Shown: positions 8,760 to 18,309 of the stretch, piece by piece
Numbering within the stretch: position 1 is the first letter of the stretch
How the letters are laid out: the number at the start of each line of letters is the position of its first letter
Assembly: GCA_039029275.1 (NCBI GenBank)
Contig: JBCCGL010000004.1
Span: 124,001-188,000, forward strand
From: JBCCGL01 sp039029275
Lineage (GTDB): Bacteria; Pseudomonadota; Gammaproteobacteria; JBCCGL01
DNA length: 64,000 bases
Reading direction: 5' to 3'
Notes under the pieces: generated by a model
The model's database searches: none
Told to the model about the DNA's origin: nothing
What the model saw: the letters and a program-made list of their open reading frames with translations, nothing else
Program-made: the position numbers and the translations under genes

Positions 8760-9995
8760 ATGTCTTTGATGCTTACACCAAGCGAAAAATCCATCGCGCT
8801 TCAAGACCAGCTAAGCGCATTCTTCGAGCAACACATTTATCCAAACGAAGACGAATATAAAGCGCAGTTGGCAAACGCTCAGAATCGATTTGCAACGCTG
8901 CCACTGATCGAGTCACTCAAGCAAAAGGCGCGCGCCGCAAAACTCTGGAACTTGTTTGTACCACCGGAATTTTCGCAATACAGCGAACACGGTGGAATCA
9001 GCAACGTCGACTACGCGCCGCTGGCCGAAATCATGGGGCGCATCCTCTGGTCAGCTGAAGTATTTAACTGCAGTGCGCCGGACACCGGCAATATGGAGGT
9101 GCTGATGAAGTACAGCACCGATTCGCAACGCGCGCGTTGGTTGCCCGGTTTGCTAAGCGGCGAAACACGCTCGTCCTACGCCATGACCGAACCGGCGGTG
9201 GCCTCCAGCGACGCCACCAATATCGAAACCCGAATTGAGCGCGATGGCGACGAATGGATCATCAACGGACGCAAGTGGTTTATCACCGGTGCGATGAACG
9301 AACGCTGCCGTTTGTTTATCGTTATGGGAAAATCTGACCCAGACAATCCTGATCGCCACAAGCAGCAGACACAGATTCTGGTGCCGTGCGACAGCCCCGG
9401 CGTCGAAGTGATTCGTCCGCTAACCACGCTGGGTTACGACGACGCGCCGCTCGGCCACGCAGAGATCGTTTTCGACAACGTGCGCGTGCCGGCAGAAAAC
9501 GTTCTTCTGGGCGAGGGGCGCGGCTTCGAAATCGCACAGGGAAGACTTGGCCCAGGGCGTATGCACCATTGCATGCGTTTAATCGGCGCGGCACAGCGCG
9601 CGTTAGAATTCGCTTGTATTCGCGCTGAGGCACGAACAACGTTTGGGCGCAAACTCAGTCAACATCAATCAGTGCGTGAAGACATAGCGCGTTCATTTTC
9701 CGAAATCGAAATGGCGCGCTTGCTTGTGCTAAAAACCTGCGCAGCCATGGATGAATGCGGCGCACAAGCCTCGCGCGATTTCATCGCCGCGTGTAAAACC
9801 AGTGTTCCGATCATGGCGCAAACGGTGCTCGACCGCTGCATGCAAATTCATGGCGCAGGCGGATTGACAGAAGATTATTTCATGGCGGAGGCGTTCAACT
9901 ACGCACGCTGGTGCCGACAGGCGGACGGACCTGATCAGGTACATTTAATGGCTTTGGGGCGTTCGTTAATTGCGAAATATTCAAGCGCCGACTAA
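8760..9995 (+). CDS. Acyl-CoA dehydrogenase, ACAD10/11 or LvaC type
   Basis: FAD enzyme with the standard three-part fold. The AMTEPAVASSDATNIET and NGRKWFITGA blocks bind FAD and substrate, and a HGAGGLTEDYFMAEAFNYAR segment lies near the C-terminus. The 411-residue length is usual. It is followed two bases later by an APH-type kinase gene. In animals these two domains are fused in ACAD10/11, and in Pseudomonas they occur as LvaC and LvaA, which act on 4-hydroxyacyl-CoA through a phosphorylated intermediate. I infer the same job here, on an unknown hydroxy acid. Confidence 0.88.
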   Translation: MSLMLTPSEKSIALQDQLSAFFEQHIYPNEDEYKAQLANAQNRFATLPLIESLKQKARAAKLWNLFVPPEFSQYSEHGGISNVDYAPLAEIMGRILWSAEVFNCSAPDTGNMEVLMKYSTDSQRARWLPGLLSGETRSSYAMTEPAVASSDATNIETRIERDGDEWIINGRKWFITGAMNERCRLFIVMGKSDPDNPDRHKQQTQILVPCDSPGVEVIRPLTTLGYDDAPLGHAEIVFDNVRVPAENVLLGEGRGFEIAQGRLGPGRMHHCMRLIGAAQRALEFACIRAEARTTFGRKLSQHQSVREDIARSFSEIEMARLLVLKTCAAMDECGAQASRDFIAACKTSVPIMAQTVLDRCMQIHGAGGLTEDYFMAEAFNYARWCRQADGPDQVHLMALGRSLIAKYSSAD

Positions 9996-9997
9996 CG

Positions 9998-11023
9998 ATG
10001 AGCGAATCGCTTGCCTTAGACGACGAACAACTCGCCGAATACTTGCGCAAATACCTTCCGCAATTTCACGGATCGCTTGTCAGTGAAAAATTTTCAAGCG
10101 GTCAATCGAACCCGACTTACAAAATTCAATGGGCTGACGGACACTGCGTGTTGCGCCGAAAACCGCCCGGCGTATTGCTCAAATCTGCACACGCGGTAGA
10201 GCGCGAATTTCGTGTGATGCGTGCATTGCAAGACACGGCCGTAGCCGTGCCAAAAACCTTTCATTTGTGCGAAGACGAGTCCGTTATCGGCAGCGTTTTC
10301 TTTGTGATGGAAATGGTCGAAGGCGATATCTATTGGCAACCGACTCTGCCAGGACTCCCGGCGCCTGTACGCACGAAAATCTACAACGCAATGTGCGACA
10401 CGCTTGCGGCTTTGCATAGCGTGGACATCAACTCCATTGGCATGAACGACTTTGGCAAACCGGGTAATTATTTTGCGCGTCAAATCAATCGTTGGACGCA
10501 GCAATACCAGGCGAGCGAAACCGAACAGTTCGCGGCCATGAACTGGCTGATCGAATGGCTGCCGGAAAACTTACCGCTGGACGACGGTTCAGCAGCCTTG
10601 GTTCACGGTGATTTTCGTTTGGACAATATGATTTTCTCGCCGAATGACCAGCGCGTTCTCGCCTTGCTGGATTGGGAGCTTTCGACTCTTGGACACCCCA
10701 TCGCCGATCTCGCCTACCAGTGCATGCAACTGCGTATGCCACAGGGCGATCAGTTAAGCGGCCTGCAAAGCGTCGATCGCGGCGCGCTTGGAATTCCAAG
10801 CGAACGAGAATACGTTGCACGATATTGCGCGCAGCGCGAAATCGACTCGATTCCTGACTGGCCTTTTTATCTCGCGTTCAGCTTTTTTCGTTTTGCGGCG
10901 ATTCTGCAGGGAGTTAAAAAACGTGCGATTGAAGGCAACGCTTCGAGCGAACACGCTCACCAATACGGCGCCTTGGTCAACCCGCTTGCGGAGATGGGAC
11001 AACAAGTTGCCATTGGAGAGTAA
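9998..11023 (+). CDS. APH-family kinase, LvaA/ACAD11 kinase-like
   Basis: A 341-residue member of the aminoglycoside phosphotransferase superfamily. The catalytic HGDFRLDN and metal-binding LLDWEL motifs are intact, and the N-terminal glycine-containing loop reads SSGQSNPTYKI. The gene starts two bases after the acyl-CoA dehydrogenase stop, so the two are almost certainly one transcript. By analogy with LvaA and ACAD11 the protein would phosphorylate the hydroxyl of a 4-hydroxyacyl-CoA. Antibiotic resistance is very unlikely given the partner gene. Confidence 0.87.
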   Translation: MSESLALDDEQLAEYLRKYLPQFHGSLVSEKFSSGQSNPTYKIQWADGHCVLRRKPPGVLLKSAHAVEREFRVMRALQDTAVAVPKTFHLCEDESVIGSVFFVMEMVEGDIYWQPTLPGLPAPVRTKIYNAMCDTLAALHSVDINSIGMNDFGKPGNYFARQINRWTQQYQASETEQFAAMNWLIEWLPENLPLDDGSAALVHGDFRLDNMIFSPNDQRVLALLDWELSTLGHPIADLAYQCMQLRMPQGDQLSGLQSVDRGALGIPSEREYVARYCAQREIDSIPDWPFYLAFSFFRFAAILQGVKKRAIEGNASSEHAHQYGALVNPLAEMGQQVAIGE

Positions 11024-11031
11024 CAACAGTA

Positions 11032-12837
11032 TTAGGCGGCCAGTGTTTTTTGCGAAGCATTTATCATTGGAATTGTGAACCAGAAACATGACCCCTGCGG
11101 CTGCACCGGCCGCACGCCGATTGCGCCCTGATGCGCTGCGACAATTTGACGGGATATGGCTAACCCCATGCCTGTACCTCCAGCGCCAGATTTGGTTCGA
11201 GTACTTTGCACAAATTTGTCGAATACACTCTCGCGCTGATCGACCGGAACACCGACGCCCTGATCGGATACGCTGACTTCGAGCTCTGATGCACCCTCAG
11301 CGGTATGAATCTCCCGCGTCATTAGCGTCACCGTGGCACTGGTTGGCGAATACTTTGCCGCGTTTGATAACAGATTGCGCACAACTTGTAGAATCCGCTG
11401 GTCGTCAAATTGGTATTCACTTTCCACATAGTTGCGATACACCACCGCGATCTCTTTCTCTTTAAAAATCCGCTCAAATTCATTCACGCCGGTTTCAACA
11501 ACCGACGAAATTGCGTGCGGTTGCAAATCAAATTCCATTTGTTTGGCTTCCAGTTTGGAAAGATCGAGTAAATTGTTAAGGAGACTCATCAAACGTTCGC
11601 CTCCAACCAAAATCTTCTCATAATAATTTTTACCGCGATCGTCGTCGTTTTTAAAACGCTTATCGCCAAGACTGGCAAAACTCAAAATTGCGTGCATTGG
11701 CGTCCGCAGTTCGTGCGACATATTAGTTAGGAACTCGCTCTTGGCTGCATTCGCCGTCTCGGCCTGTTCTTTTGCCTTCTCCAATGCGAACGTGCGCGAC
11801 TGCACCATTGCCTGCAGTTCATCGCGGTGCACGCCGGTATTACGCAAGTCGTCAACCATCGAGTTAAACGCGTCACTTAGTTCGCAGAACTCATGCGTCA
11901 CCATACTGAGGTTTTCGGGTAACTGCGTGTCACGATAGACGTCGTATGTCCGTATAAAATTTGCGAACCGCGTGAGTGGTCGGCCCGCGATGATTGCCGT
12001 GACTAAAATACCTGCGGCAAGCACAAGCATTCCCGCAATAATCGAAGCAATTAAAATTTCGTTAATGCGCTTTGTAAAGGCAAGCGCGCTATCTCGATGC
12101 GTGGCCGTTAGTACTTGCAAGTCGGTGAACGTCGGAATAATCGCGTCAGCGTGCAGCCATTCGCTATCTGCGAGATCGTACTGCGTGTCATCGGATGTAT
12201 TCACGGTGTGCGAGCTGTAGATAATACTCCCGTTTAAATCGCGCACCTGCATCGCGGCACTCTTACTCGGCACACCAAAAATTTGCGGCATAAATTGACG
12301 TTCATACTGCACCATCACCGCACCCTCGGGGTAGCCGTCGAAATAAACGGGCGTGGCGATAGCCACCAGTTCGGGTGTAATCGAAAGGTAAACCGAATCA
12401 CTCATCACAGTGTCAACCCAGTCGACCAGCAGCTTTATTTCGCCTCGATGGTTACTGGCGATTACCCGACCTCGGTAGTCTGTCAAATAGACTGCCGCGC
12501 CTTCAGGACCAGGCAGTCGCAATGAACGAAACATAATGTCGAGAGCGTCATTGGATACCTGGCTGTCAGAAATGCCGTTTTTGACAAGGTCGTTGCCTGA
12601 TATCGACTGCGCAGCGTCGATAATTGACGTGATTCGGTTAAACAACTCGCGGGCGATTTCCTGCGCGTCGTCGGAGAGTGTTTGTTTGACATCGTCTTCC
12701 ATTGACTCGATCACTACATGGCGTACACCCTCGGAGACGGCGATCAGCGCCAAAGCCGCGACCGGGAGAACGCGAACCAGCGCGAACGTCAGGAGCGAAC
12801 TGCGTTTCTGTTTATTTTCGGCAGGCACAACGCTCAA
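11032..12837 (-). CDS. Membrane sensor histidine kinase
   Basis: A 601-residue hybrid-free kinase. An N-terminal membrane segment (about 18-36) and a second one (about 265-290) enclose a large periplasmic sensor region. A HAMP linker follows, then a coiled coil, the phospho-acceptor SHELRTPMHAIL, the N box RNLLSNAAKYS and the G boxes DQGVGVP and GTGMGLAI. The start TTG overlaps the stop of the binding-protein gene (TTGA), giving strong coupling. No response regulator lies next to it; its partner must be elsewhere. Confidence 0.9.
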   Translation of the reverse strand: MSVVPAENKQKRSSLLTFALVRVLPVAALALIAVSEGVRHVVIESMEDDVKQTLSDDAQEIARELFNRITSIIDAAQSISGNDLVKNGISDSQVSNDALDIMFRSLRLPGPEGAAVYLTDYRGRVIASNHRGEIKLLVDWVDTVMSDSVYLSITPELVAIATPVYFDGYPEGAVMVQYERQFMPQIFGVPSKSAAMQVRDLNGSIIYSSHTVNTSDDTQYDLADSEWLHADAIIPTFTDLQVLTATHRDSALAFTKRINEILIASIIAGMLVLAAGILVTAIIAGRPLTRFANFIRTYDVYRDTQLPENLSMVTHEFCELSDAFNSMVDDLRNTGVHRDELQAMVQSRTFALEKAKEQAETANAAKSEFLTNMSHELRTPMHAILSFASLGDKRFKNDDDRGKNYYEKILVGGERLMSLLNNLLDLSKLEAKQMEFDLQPHAISSVVETGVNEFERIFKEKEIAVVYRNYVESEYQFDDQRILQVVRNLLSNAAKYSPTSATVTLMTREIHTAEGASELEVSVSDQGVGVPVDQRESVFDKFVQSTRTKSGAGGTGMGLAISRQIVAAHQGAIGVRPVQPQGSCFWFTIPMINASQKTLAA

Positions 12838-14024
12838 TCAAGAGTGACTGGCCGGATAGCACCGAATTTATCGTATTGGGCCAATGTAAAGTCTGAACTA
12901 TCGAGCGCATCGTGATCGTCTGGCGTAAACGCGCGCTGGTAAACGCGAACCAGACCATCGTGACGATCGAGGTGCTCGAGTGCATCGCGCACTTCAACCC
13001 GATCAGTACTGCCACTCTGTTCAATGGCTTTTTGCAACAATTTGACCAGATCGTAAGCGTGAGCTGTACCAACGGGAGAAATAATTTTTTCCGGGCCACA
13101 TTGGTTAAACATCGAGCAATAGCGGCGCTGGATTTGCGCAGACTTTTCCGGGAAAGGCGGATCAAAAAATGAGTAGGTCTGCAGAAAAGTCAGATCGATC
13201 TGATCAGCGACGTCGGCGATCTTGTCATAGAAATTTCCGCCCGTTATACCCCAGTGCGAGATAATCGGCATCCGCTTATCGGGTGCTCGCTTGACCATCG
13301 CGCGGATCACTTTGACACCGTCCAGAGGGTTAGCGACGAGCATCACAGTGTCAACACCCTGTTGATAAAGCGACTCGAGTTCCTCATCAACCGATTTGGG
13401 GCGCGTGTTGAACCACTCGACCGGAGCCGCAGGTAAAGCGAGTTTATTGATTGCATTACTCATCGCCGTTTCATTCGAACGCCCCCACGCGGTGTTCCAC
13501 AGCAATAAACCCGGTCGTTTGGCGCCTTTTTTTATCGCTGCCTTGATCAAAAATTCGCCCGCATACTCGTCGCGAACTGACACGCGGAAAACGTAGTTAG
13601 GGGAGTGTCCATTCTCAACTACACCAGTGCCTGCCGCCCATGGTCCAAGGTACACAATTTGCTGTGAGTGGACTGGTTTGAGTTCGGCCATGGCCACCGG
13701 GGTGTGCAAGCCTCCAAGCACCGCAACCACATTTGGGTTTTCTGAAAAATCCATGATGTTATCGGCACCTCGAGCGGGTATGCCGCGGTGATCACTGACA
13801 GATAATTCCAAGCGTCGACCAAGCACTCCTCCTCTGGCGTTTATTTCGTCGATAGCGAGCATCGCACCACGGCGAATCGCCTCACCCGAGCGCGCACCGC
13901 CACGAGACATATCCGCACTCAGTCCGACGACGATCGGAGCGCCGCTGTCGAGTGTGGCGTTCGCGCCCGGCACAAAAGTGAATAAAAACAATAAACCCAA
14001 AACCCTTGGCAAACAGAAATGCAT
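12834..14024 (-). CDS. Periplasmic binding protein, branched-chain amino acid type
   Basis: Type I periplasmic binding protein (Peripla_BP_6) with a signal peptide ending about GANA. The mature start PIVVGLSADMSRGGARSG and AMLAIDEINARGG are typical of LivJ/UrtA/AmiC-like proteins. The ATG at 14024 has AAGGAG six bases upstream; the in-frame TTG at 14039 is rejected. No ABC permease or ATPase is linked. Instead the gene overlaps a histidine kinase, so I infer a sensing role in which the liganded protein signals through the kinase. The ligand is unknown. Confidence 0.88.
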   Translation of the reverse strand: MHFCLPRVLGLLFLFTFVPGANATLDSGAPIVVGLSADMSRGGARSGEAIRRGAMLAIDEINARGGVLGRRLELSVSDHRGIPARGADNIMDFSENPNVVAVLGGLHTPVAMAELKPVHSQQIVYLGPWAAGTGVVENGHSPNYVFRVSVRDEYAGEFLIKAAIKKGAKRPGLLLWNTAWGRSNETAMSNAINKLALPAAPVEWFNTRPKSVDEELESLYQQGVDTVMLVANPLDGVKVIRAMVKRAPDKRMPIISHWGITGGNFYDKIADVADQIDLTFLQTYSFFDPPFPEKSAQIQRRYCSMFNQCGPEKIISPVGTAHAYDLVKLLQKAIEQSGSTDRVEVRDALEHLDRHDGLVRVYQRAFTPDDHDALDSSDFTLAQYDKFGAIRPVTLD

Positions 14025-14246
14025 CGTTCTCTCCTTCAATCAAAATCATGCAGTGATTGATTTTTCAGTTTATCCCTTACTCCAAGGTCGGCTTTCGAAT
14101 CGCCGCTTCTTGATTCCATTGGCAGTTAGTCGGCCTCGCAGCTGCCAAACTTTAGTGCGACTACCAGACGCTCGATCCAAAAACGACAGCACCCGCAGAC
14201 CGATCACGGTATATTTAGAATCCTTTTAATTTGTACGCTTATCCCA

Positions 14247-15404
14247 ATGACCCGCGACGCTGCAACCACTGCAGAACATCAGCCCACACCAATAGCTGCC
14301 ACGCAGGCCGATATGCGCAACTGTGTGGCGAAGGTCGCAACGGGACCGGAGTACAGCAAAAACTTGAGTCAGGAGGAAGCGCGCGCGGGTATGGCGCTGA
14401 TGCTCGACGGTCAAGCGGACCTCGTACAGGCGGCGATCTACCTCATTGGCTTGCGCATGAAACGCGAGACCGCAGACGAAAATCGAGGAGTTTTGCAAGC
14501 CATTTTAGAACGCCGGGAGCAGACCAGCGTTGAGGTAGACGAGTTAATCGACGTCGCAGACCCTTACAACGGTCAGGTGCGCGGACTTCCGTCCGCACCG
14601 TTTCTTGCGCCAGTCCTGGCGGCCTGTGGGGTGCCCGCTTTTTCGCATGGTGTCGCATCTCTCGGGCCCAAGTTCGGCATTACGCACCACCGCGTGTTGC
14701 ACGCCGCAGGAATCCCCGTCGACCTTAATCCGCAGCAGGCTGCATCGGCAATCGCGGATCCGAATATCGGCTGGGCGTACCTCGATCAGCACGCTTTTTG
14801 CCCACTTTTGTATGATCTGGTTGATTTGCGTAACCGCATGATTAAACGCAGCGTGATACACACCATCGAGGTCATGACCAAACCGCTTCGCGCACGCAAA
14901 CAGACCCATCTGTTAACCGGCTATGTACACAAGGCTTATCCCCCTGTTTATGCAGATCTGGCGCGCTTTGCAGGGTTTGAAAGTGCCGCAATCGTACGCG
15001 GCGTTGAGGGCGGTGTTATCCCCTCGCTGCAACAGCCGTCCCGGTTCTATCAGTTTTATTCTCAACGCGAAGAGGATCAATTCATCAGCGTCGAACCGAC
15101 ACAGCTGGGCATCGAAGCGTCGTGGCGCGCGGTGTCTCTGCCAGATGGCGCAAAGTCGATTGAGGGCGGCTCCGAATCGGTATTTGAGAAGGCGGTTGCG
15201 TCAATCGTCAAGCAAGGTGAAGCGGCGCTTGGGGGTAAATCAGGCGCGGTGTTCGATAGTTTGATGTACGCTGCGGCAATTGCGCTTTTGCATCTCAACC
15301 GGTTTGATACGTTGACCGATGCTGCTGAGCATGTGCAAAAAATACTAAAATCGGGCGCGGCGTTCGACCGCTTTGTCGCGATGCGCGACCCGTCGAAAAA
15401 CTAA
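14247..15404 (+). CDS. TrpD2/YbiB-like anthranilate phosphoribosyltransferase homologue
   Basis: A 385-residue glycosyltransferase family 3 protein. The helical N-terminal domain (LSQEEARAGMALML) and the GVASLGPKFGITHHRVL loop match the fold of TrpD, but the phosphoribosyl-binding motifs are altered as in the TrpD2/YbiB group. YbiB of E. coli binds nucleic acid and is in the LexA regulon, so tryptophan synthesis is unlikely. No trp genes are near. An alternative start at codon 23 (MRNCVAKVATG) would remove a poorly conserved N-terminus. Confidence 0.83.
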   Translation: MTRDAATTAEHQPTPIAATQADMRNCVAKVATGPEYSKNLSQEEARAGMALMLDGQADLVQAAIYLIGLRMKRETADENRGVLQAILERREQTSVEVDELIDVADPYNGQVRGLPSAPFLAPVLAACGVPAFSHGVASLGPKFGITHHRVLHAAGIPVDLNPQQAASAIADPNIGWAYLDQHAFCPLLYDLVDLRNRMIKRSVIHTIEVMTKPLRARKQTHLLTGYVHKAYPPVYADLARFAGFESAAIVRGVEGGVIPSLQQPSRFYQFYSQREEDQFISVEPTQLGIEASWRAVSLPDGAKSIEGGSESVFEKAVASIVKQGEAALGGKSGAVFDSLMYAAAIALLHLNRFDTLTDAAEHVQKILKSGAAFDRFVAMRDPSKN

Positions 15405-15446
15405 AAAAGTAAAATCACTGCAGCGACCCGCAGCCGAAGTTAACCA

Positions 15447-16250
15447 TCACGCCGGCGCTTGCGCGTTGGGCTGCGTTACCAGAATCGGGGAGTTGTAACC
15501 AGGGACATCGATCCGATTGATCACGATTCCAAACGCTTCACTGCACACATCACTTGAGAACACCTCGTCCGGGCTGCCGAGACACTGTAGTTGGCCTTCA
15601 GACAACAAGGCCACCCGATCAGCATAAGTGGCGGCGAGATTTAGATCGTGCACAACGGCTAAAACACCGATTTTTTGTTCGGCAGCCAACCGCCGTGCGA
15701 TTGACAGAATATGGTGCTGGTGCGCGATATCGAGCGCCGACGTCGGTTCATCCAACAACAGATACCGGGCCAAAGTTGCCTCCGGTTCCCAAATTTGCGC
15801 AAGCACCCGGGCAAAGTGCGTGCGCTGGCGCTCCCCGCCTGAAAGTGTCGTTATTTCGCGGTTTAGCATGTCGGTGATGCCGGTGAGCTCGGCAACGTGT
15901 GCGACGATGTTTTGATCTTTTTGCGGATTGTGTTCTGCAACATGCGGCGACCGTCCCATCTCTATGATTTCGTTCGCGCGAAAAGGAAAACTGGTGTTCG
16001 AGTCCTGCGGCAGCACCGCGCGCAACTGCGCAAGGCGCAAAATATCGATTTGGTTGATCGGCACATTGTCAAAGCACACTTGCCCCGCGTCAGCAGGTAA
16101 ATCTCCTGCCATGACTTTAAGAAGCGTACTCTTGCCGGCGCCGTTGGGCCCTATTACTGCCAGTACCTCGCCGCAAGCAAGACTCACTGAAACATCGTCG
16201 AGCAAGGTGGAAGCGCCGCGTGTAACGGTGATCGAATCGGCACTCAGCAT
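15447..16250 (-). CDS. hmuV: Haemin ABC transporter ATP-binding protein
   Basis: ATPase of the periplasm-to-cytoplasm haem importer. Walker A GPNGAGKSTLLK, the signature LSGGERQRTHFARVL, Walker B RYLLLDEPTSALD and the switch histidine in VVHDLN are intact. The 267 residues are normal. Its ATG shares a base with the hmuU stop (TAATG). It is the last gene of the haem operon. Confidence 0.95.
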   Translation of the reverse strand: MLSADSITVTRGASTLLDDVSVSLACGEVLAVIGPNGAGKSTLLKVMAGDLPADAGQVCFDNVPINQIDILRLAQLRAVLPQDSNTSFPFRANEIIEMGRSPHVAEHNPQKDQNIVAHVAELTGITDMLNREITTLSGGERQRTHFARVLAQIWEPEATLARYLLLDEPTSALDIAHQHHILSIARRLAAEQKIGVLAVVHDLNLAATYADRVALLSEGQLQCLGSPDEVFSSDVCSEAFGIVINRIDVPGYNSPILVTQPNAQAPA

Positions 16251-17407
16251 TACAGGAACACCCGCTTATTCCGCCGCATCAACAACCATATAAAAAATGG
16301 CCCACCGATGACTGAAGTGATGATGCCAATCGGAAGTTCAGCAGGCGCGACAATAGTGCGCGAAACCAAATCCGCAGCCAACAACAATACTGCACCCAGT
16401 AACATGGCACCCGGCAACAGGCTTCGATAGTCCGGACCCACGATCAAACGGAGCAAATGCGGCACGACCAAACCGATAAATCCGATGATACCGGTGACGG
16501 CGACCGACGCACCGACGGCCATTGCAACCAGCAATATCAAATGCCGCTTAAGCGGTTGCAAATCAAATCCAAGGTGGCGTGTTTCTGCTTCGCCTAATAA
16601 CAGCGCATTGAGCGCGCGCGCGTACAATGGAACCAGCACAATGGCGAGGAGTATAAAAGGTGCAGCGCCGCTAAAGCGCGACCAGGTGGTTCCGCCGAGG
16701 CTACCCATCGTCCAAAACGTTAGGGTCCGCAATTGCTCGTCATCGGCTATGTACGTCAATAGGCCGATTCCCGCTGAGGCGATCGCGTTAATTGCAATCC
16801 CGGCCAGAAGCACGGTAGCTGCGTCGGTGTACCCCGCGCGTGTACCGATACGGAACACGATAATCGTTGTCACCACGCCACCTGCAAACGCTGCGACCGG
16901 GAGCGTTGCGCTGCCCAGAACGTCCGTTAGGCCGCTGAGTACGGTCGAACCCAACACTATGACCGCAACCGCCGAGAACGCGGCACCGCTGGAAACGCCG
17001 ATTAGCGTGGGGTCGGCCAGCGGATTTCGAAACAAACCCTGCAATGTCGCACCAGCAACAGCCAGGCCCGCGCCAACCAGAATACCCAGTGCGACCCTTG
17101 GTGCGCGAATTGATAACAGCACTGCCTCTTGCTGGGGAGTGAAGGTCGTGACAAGTTCCTGCGCGGATGTAACGCCAACTGAATTAAGCGCAATGGCGAC
17201 GACCTGGAGTGGTTCGATGACGACAGGGCCGACACCCAACGCAATGATCGTCACGGCCAGTAGCGTGACAGCTAAGACCCCAATTAACCAGAAATGTTGA
17301 TCCCGGTTGACCCGCCAATGCAGTAATTCGCGGAGCCGAGCGTGCAGCGGTTGCCGCAGTGGAGCTTTCGCGCGCGCGTTCGATTCACGCGGCAAGGATG
17401 CACTCAC
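16250..17407 (-). CDS. hmuU: Haemin ABC transporter permease
   Basis: FecCD-type inner-membrane permease with about ten predicted helices. The FRNPLADPTLIGVSSGA segment, which contacts the ATPase, and GFIGLVVPHLLRL are characteristic of BtuC/HmuU. The N-terminus carries a 35-residue charged extension before the first helix. The start is GTG overlapping the hmuT stop (GTGA). It works with HmuT and HmuV to move haem into the cytoplasm. Confidence 0.95.
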   Translation of the reverse strand: MSASLPRESNARAKAPLRQPLHARLRELLHWRVNRDQHFWLIGVLAVTLLAVTIIALGVGPVVIEPLQVVAIALNSVGVTSAQELVTTFTPQQEAVLLSIRAPRVALGILVGAGLAVAGATLQGLFRNPLADPTLIGVSSGAAFSAVAVIVLGSTVLSGLTDVLGSATLPVAAFAGGVVTTIIVFRIGTRAGYTDAATVLLAGIAINAIASAGIGLLTYIADDEQLRTLTFWTMGSLGGTTWSRFSGAAPFILLAIVLVPLYARALNALLLGEAETRHLGFDLQPLKRHLILLVAMAVGASVAVTGIIGFIGLVVPHLLRLIVGPDYRSLLPGAMLLGAVLLLAADLVSRTIVAPAELPIGIITSVIGGPFFIWLLMRRNKRVFL

Positions 17408-18309
17408 TGGGTTGCACTGGCCTGACTCGACAGCTGCGGGTGCAACTTCGCCGTAAAGTCCGCTACGGCTTGCGGGGTTCGAGGCCCAAGTCCGAGCAGG
17501 TAGAGTCCGTCCATCGCGACGATGCGTTTATTCAACCCCGCGGGCGTTGCCGCAATCCCCGGGATTTCAAGCAGCTTATCAAGCCCACCCATCATGGCCA
17601 GCGTTCGATTGGTGACCAGAATGGCATCGGGTGCTGCGGCCACCAATGACTCCGCACTGATCGGTTTGTAACCTTCATAACCGTCTGTCGCGTTACGCCC
17701 TCCCGCCAATTCAATAATGCCGTTGGCGGCAGTATTGACGCCGGAGGCCAGAGGCGAACCCCGGCCGATGCTCAACAGAAAAAGGACAGCCGGTTTTTTG
17801 TCGATAGTCGCAACACGGGCGCTTTGCCGGGAAAGCTGCGATTCAACGCTCGCTGCCAATTCCTCGGCGGACTGAGCAAGGCCTATTGCCTGTCCGGTTC
17901 CGCGAATTTTTTTGGCAATACCCGCAGCCGTTGGATCGTTTTCGAGAATCGTTACCTGCACACCAACACCGCGGATTTGTTCAAGGGCTTCAGGTGGACC
18001 TGCATCGACGGTTGTAATGACCAAATCAGGATTTAGTGAGAGAACACCTTCTGCCGACAGGTTTCTTAGATAACCGACTTGGGGCAGTCCGCGTGTCGAT
18101 TCGGGCCACAGACTGGTGGTGTCGACACCGACGATCCGCGCTTGCGCGCCGAGGGCATAAATGATTTCAGTGACGGCACCGCCGACGGAAACGATCCGTT
18201 GGGCAGGTTTATCGCTGGCAAGCGCAAGCTTGGTTAGCGCGAGCAGCGCAATTGCCAAGCCGCAGCGCCACGTGACTTTCCCAATGCGTGGGTGTTGAAT
18301 TTTCTTCAT
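17404..18309 (-). CDS. hmuT: Haemin-binding periplasmic protein
   Basis: Type III substrate-binding protein with a signal peptide ending about ALA. RIVSVGGAVTEIIYALG, the GVDTTSLWPE segment and GYLRNLSAEGVLSL are typical of HmuT/ShuT, which passes haem from the outer-membrane receptor to HmuUV. The 301-residue length is normal. Its ATG overlaps the hmuS stop (TGATG), part of the tightly packed end of the operon. Confidence 0.94.
   Translation of the reverse strand: MKKIQHPRIGKVTWRCGLAIALLALTKLALASDKPAQRIVSVGGAVTEIIYALGAQARIVGVDTTSLWPESTRGLPQVGYLRNLSAEGVLSLNPDLVITTVDAGPPEALEQIRGVGVQVTILENDPTAAGIAKKIRGTGQAIGLAQSAEELAASVESQLSRQSARVATIDKKPAVLFLLSIGRGSPLASGVNTAANGIIELAGGRNATDGYEGYKPISAESLVAAAPDAILVTNRTLAMMGGLDKLLEIPGIAATPAGLNKRIVAMDGLYLLGLGPRTPQAVADFTAKLHPQLSSQASATQ

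Noticed and set aside
9998..11023. Aminoglycoside resistance gene
   Set aside because: The fold is shared, but the two-base spacing to an acyl-CoA dehydrogenase gene fits a metabolic kinase.
16485..17300. Open frame of 271 codons opposite hmuU
   Set aside because: The translation is low-complexity Ala/Thr/Pro sequence mirroring a membrane protein, so it is a shadow of hmuU.
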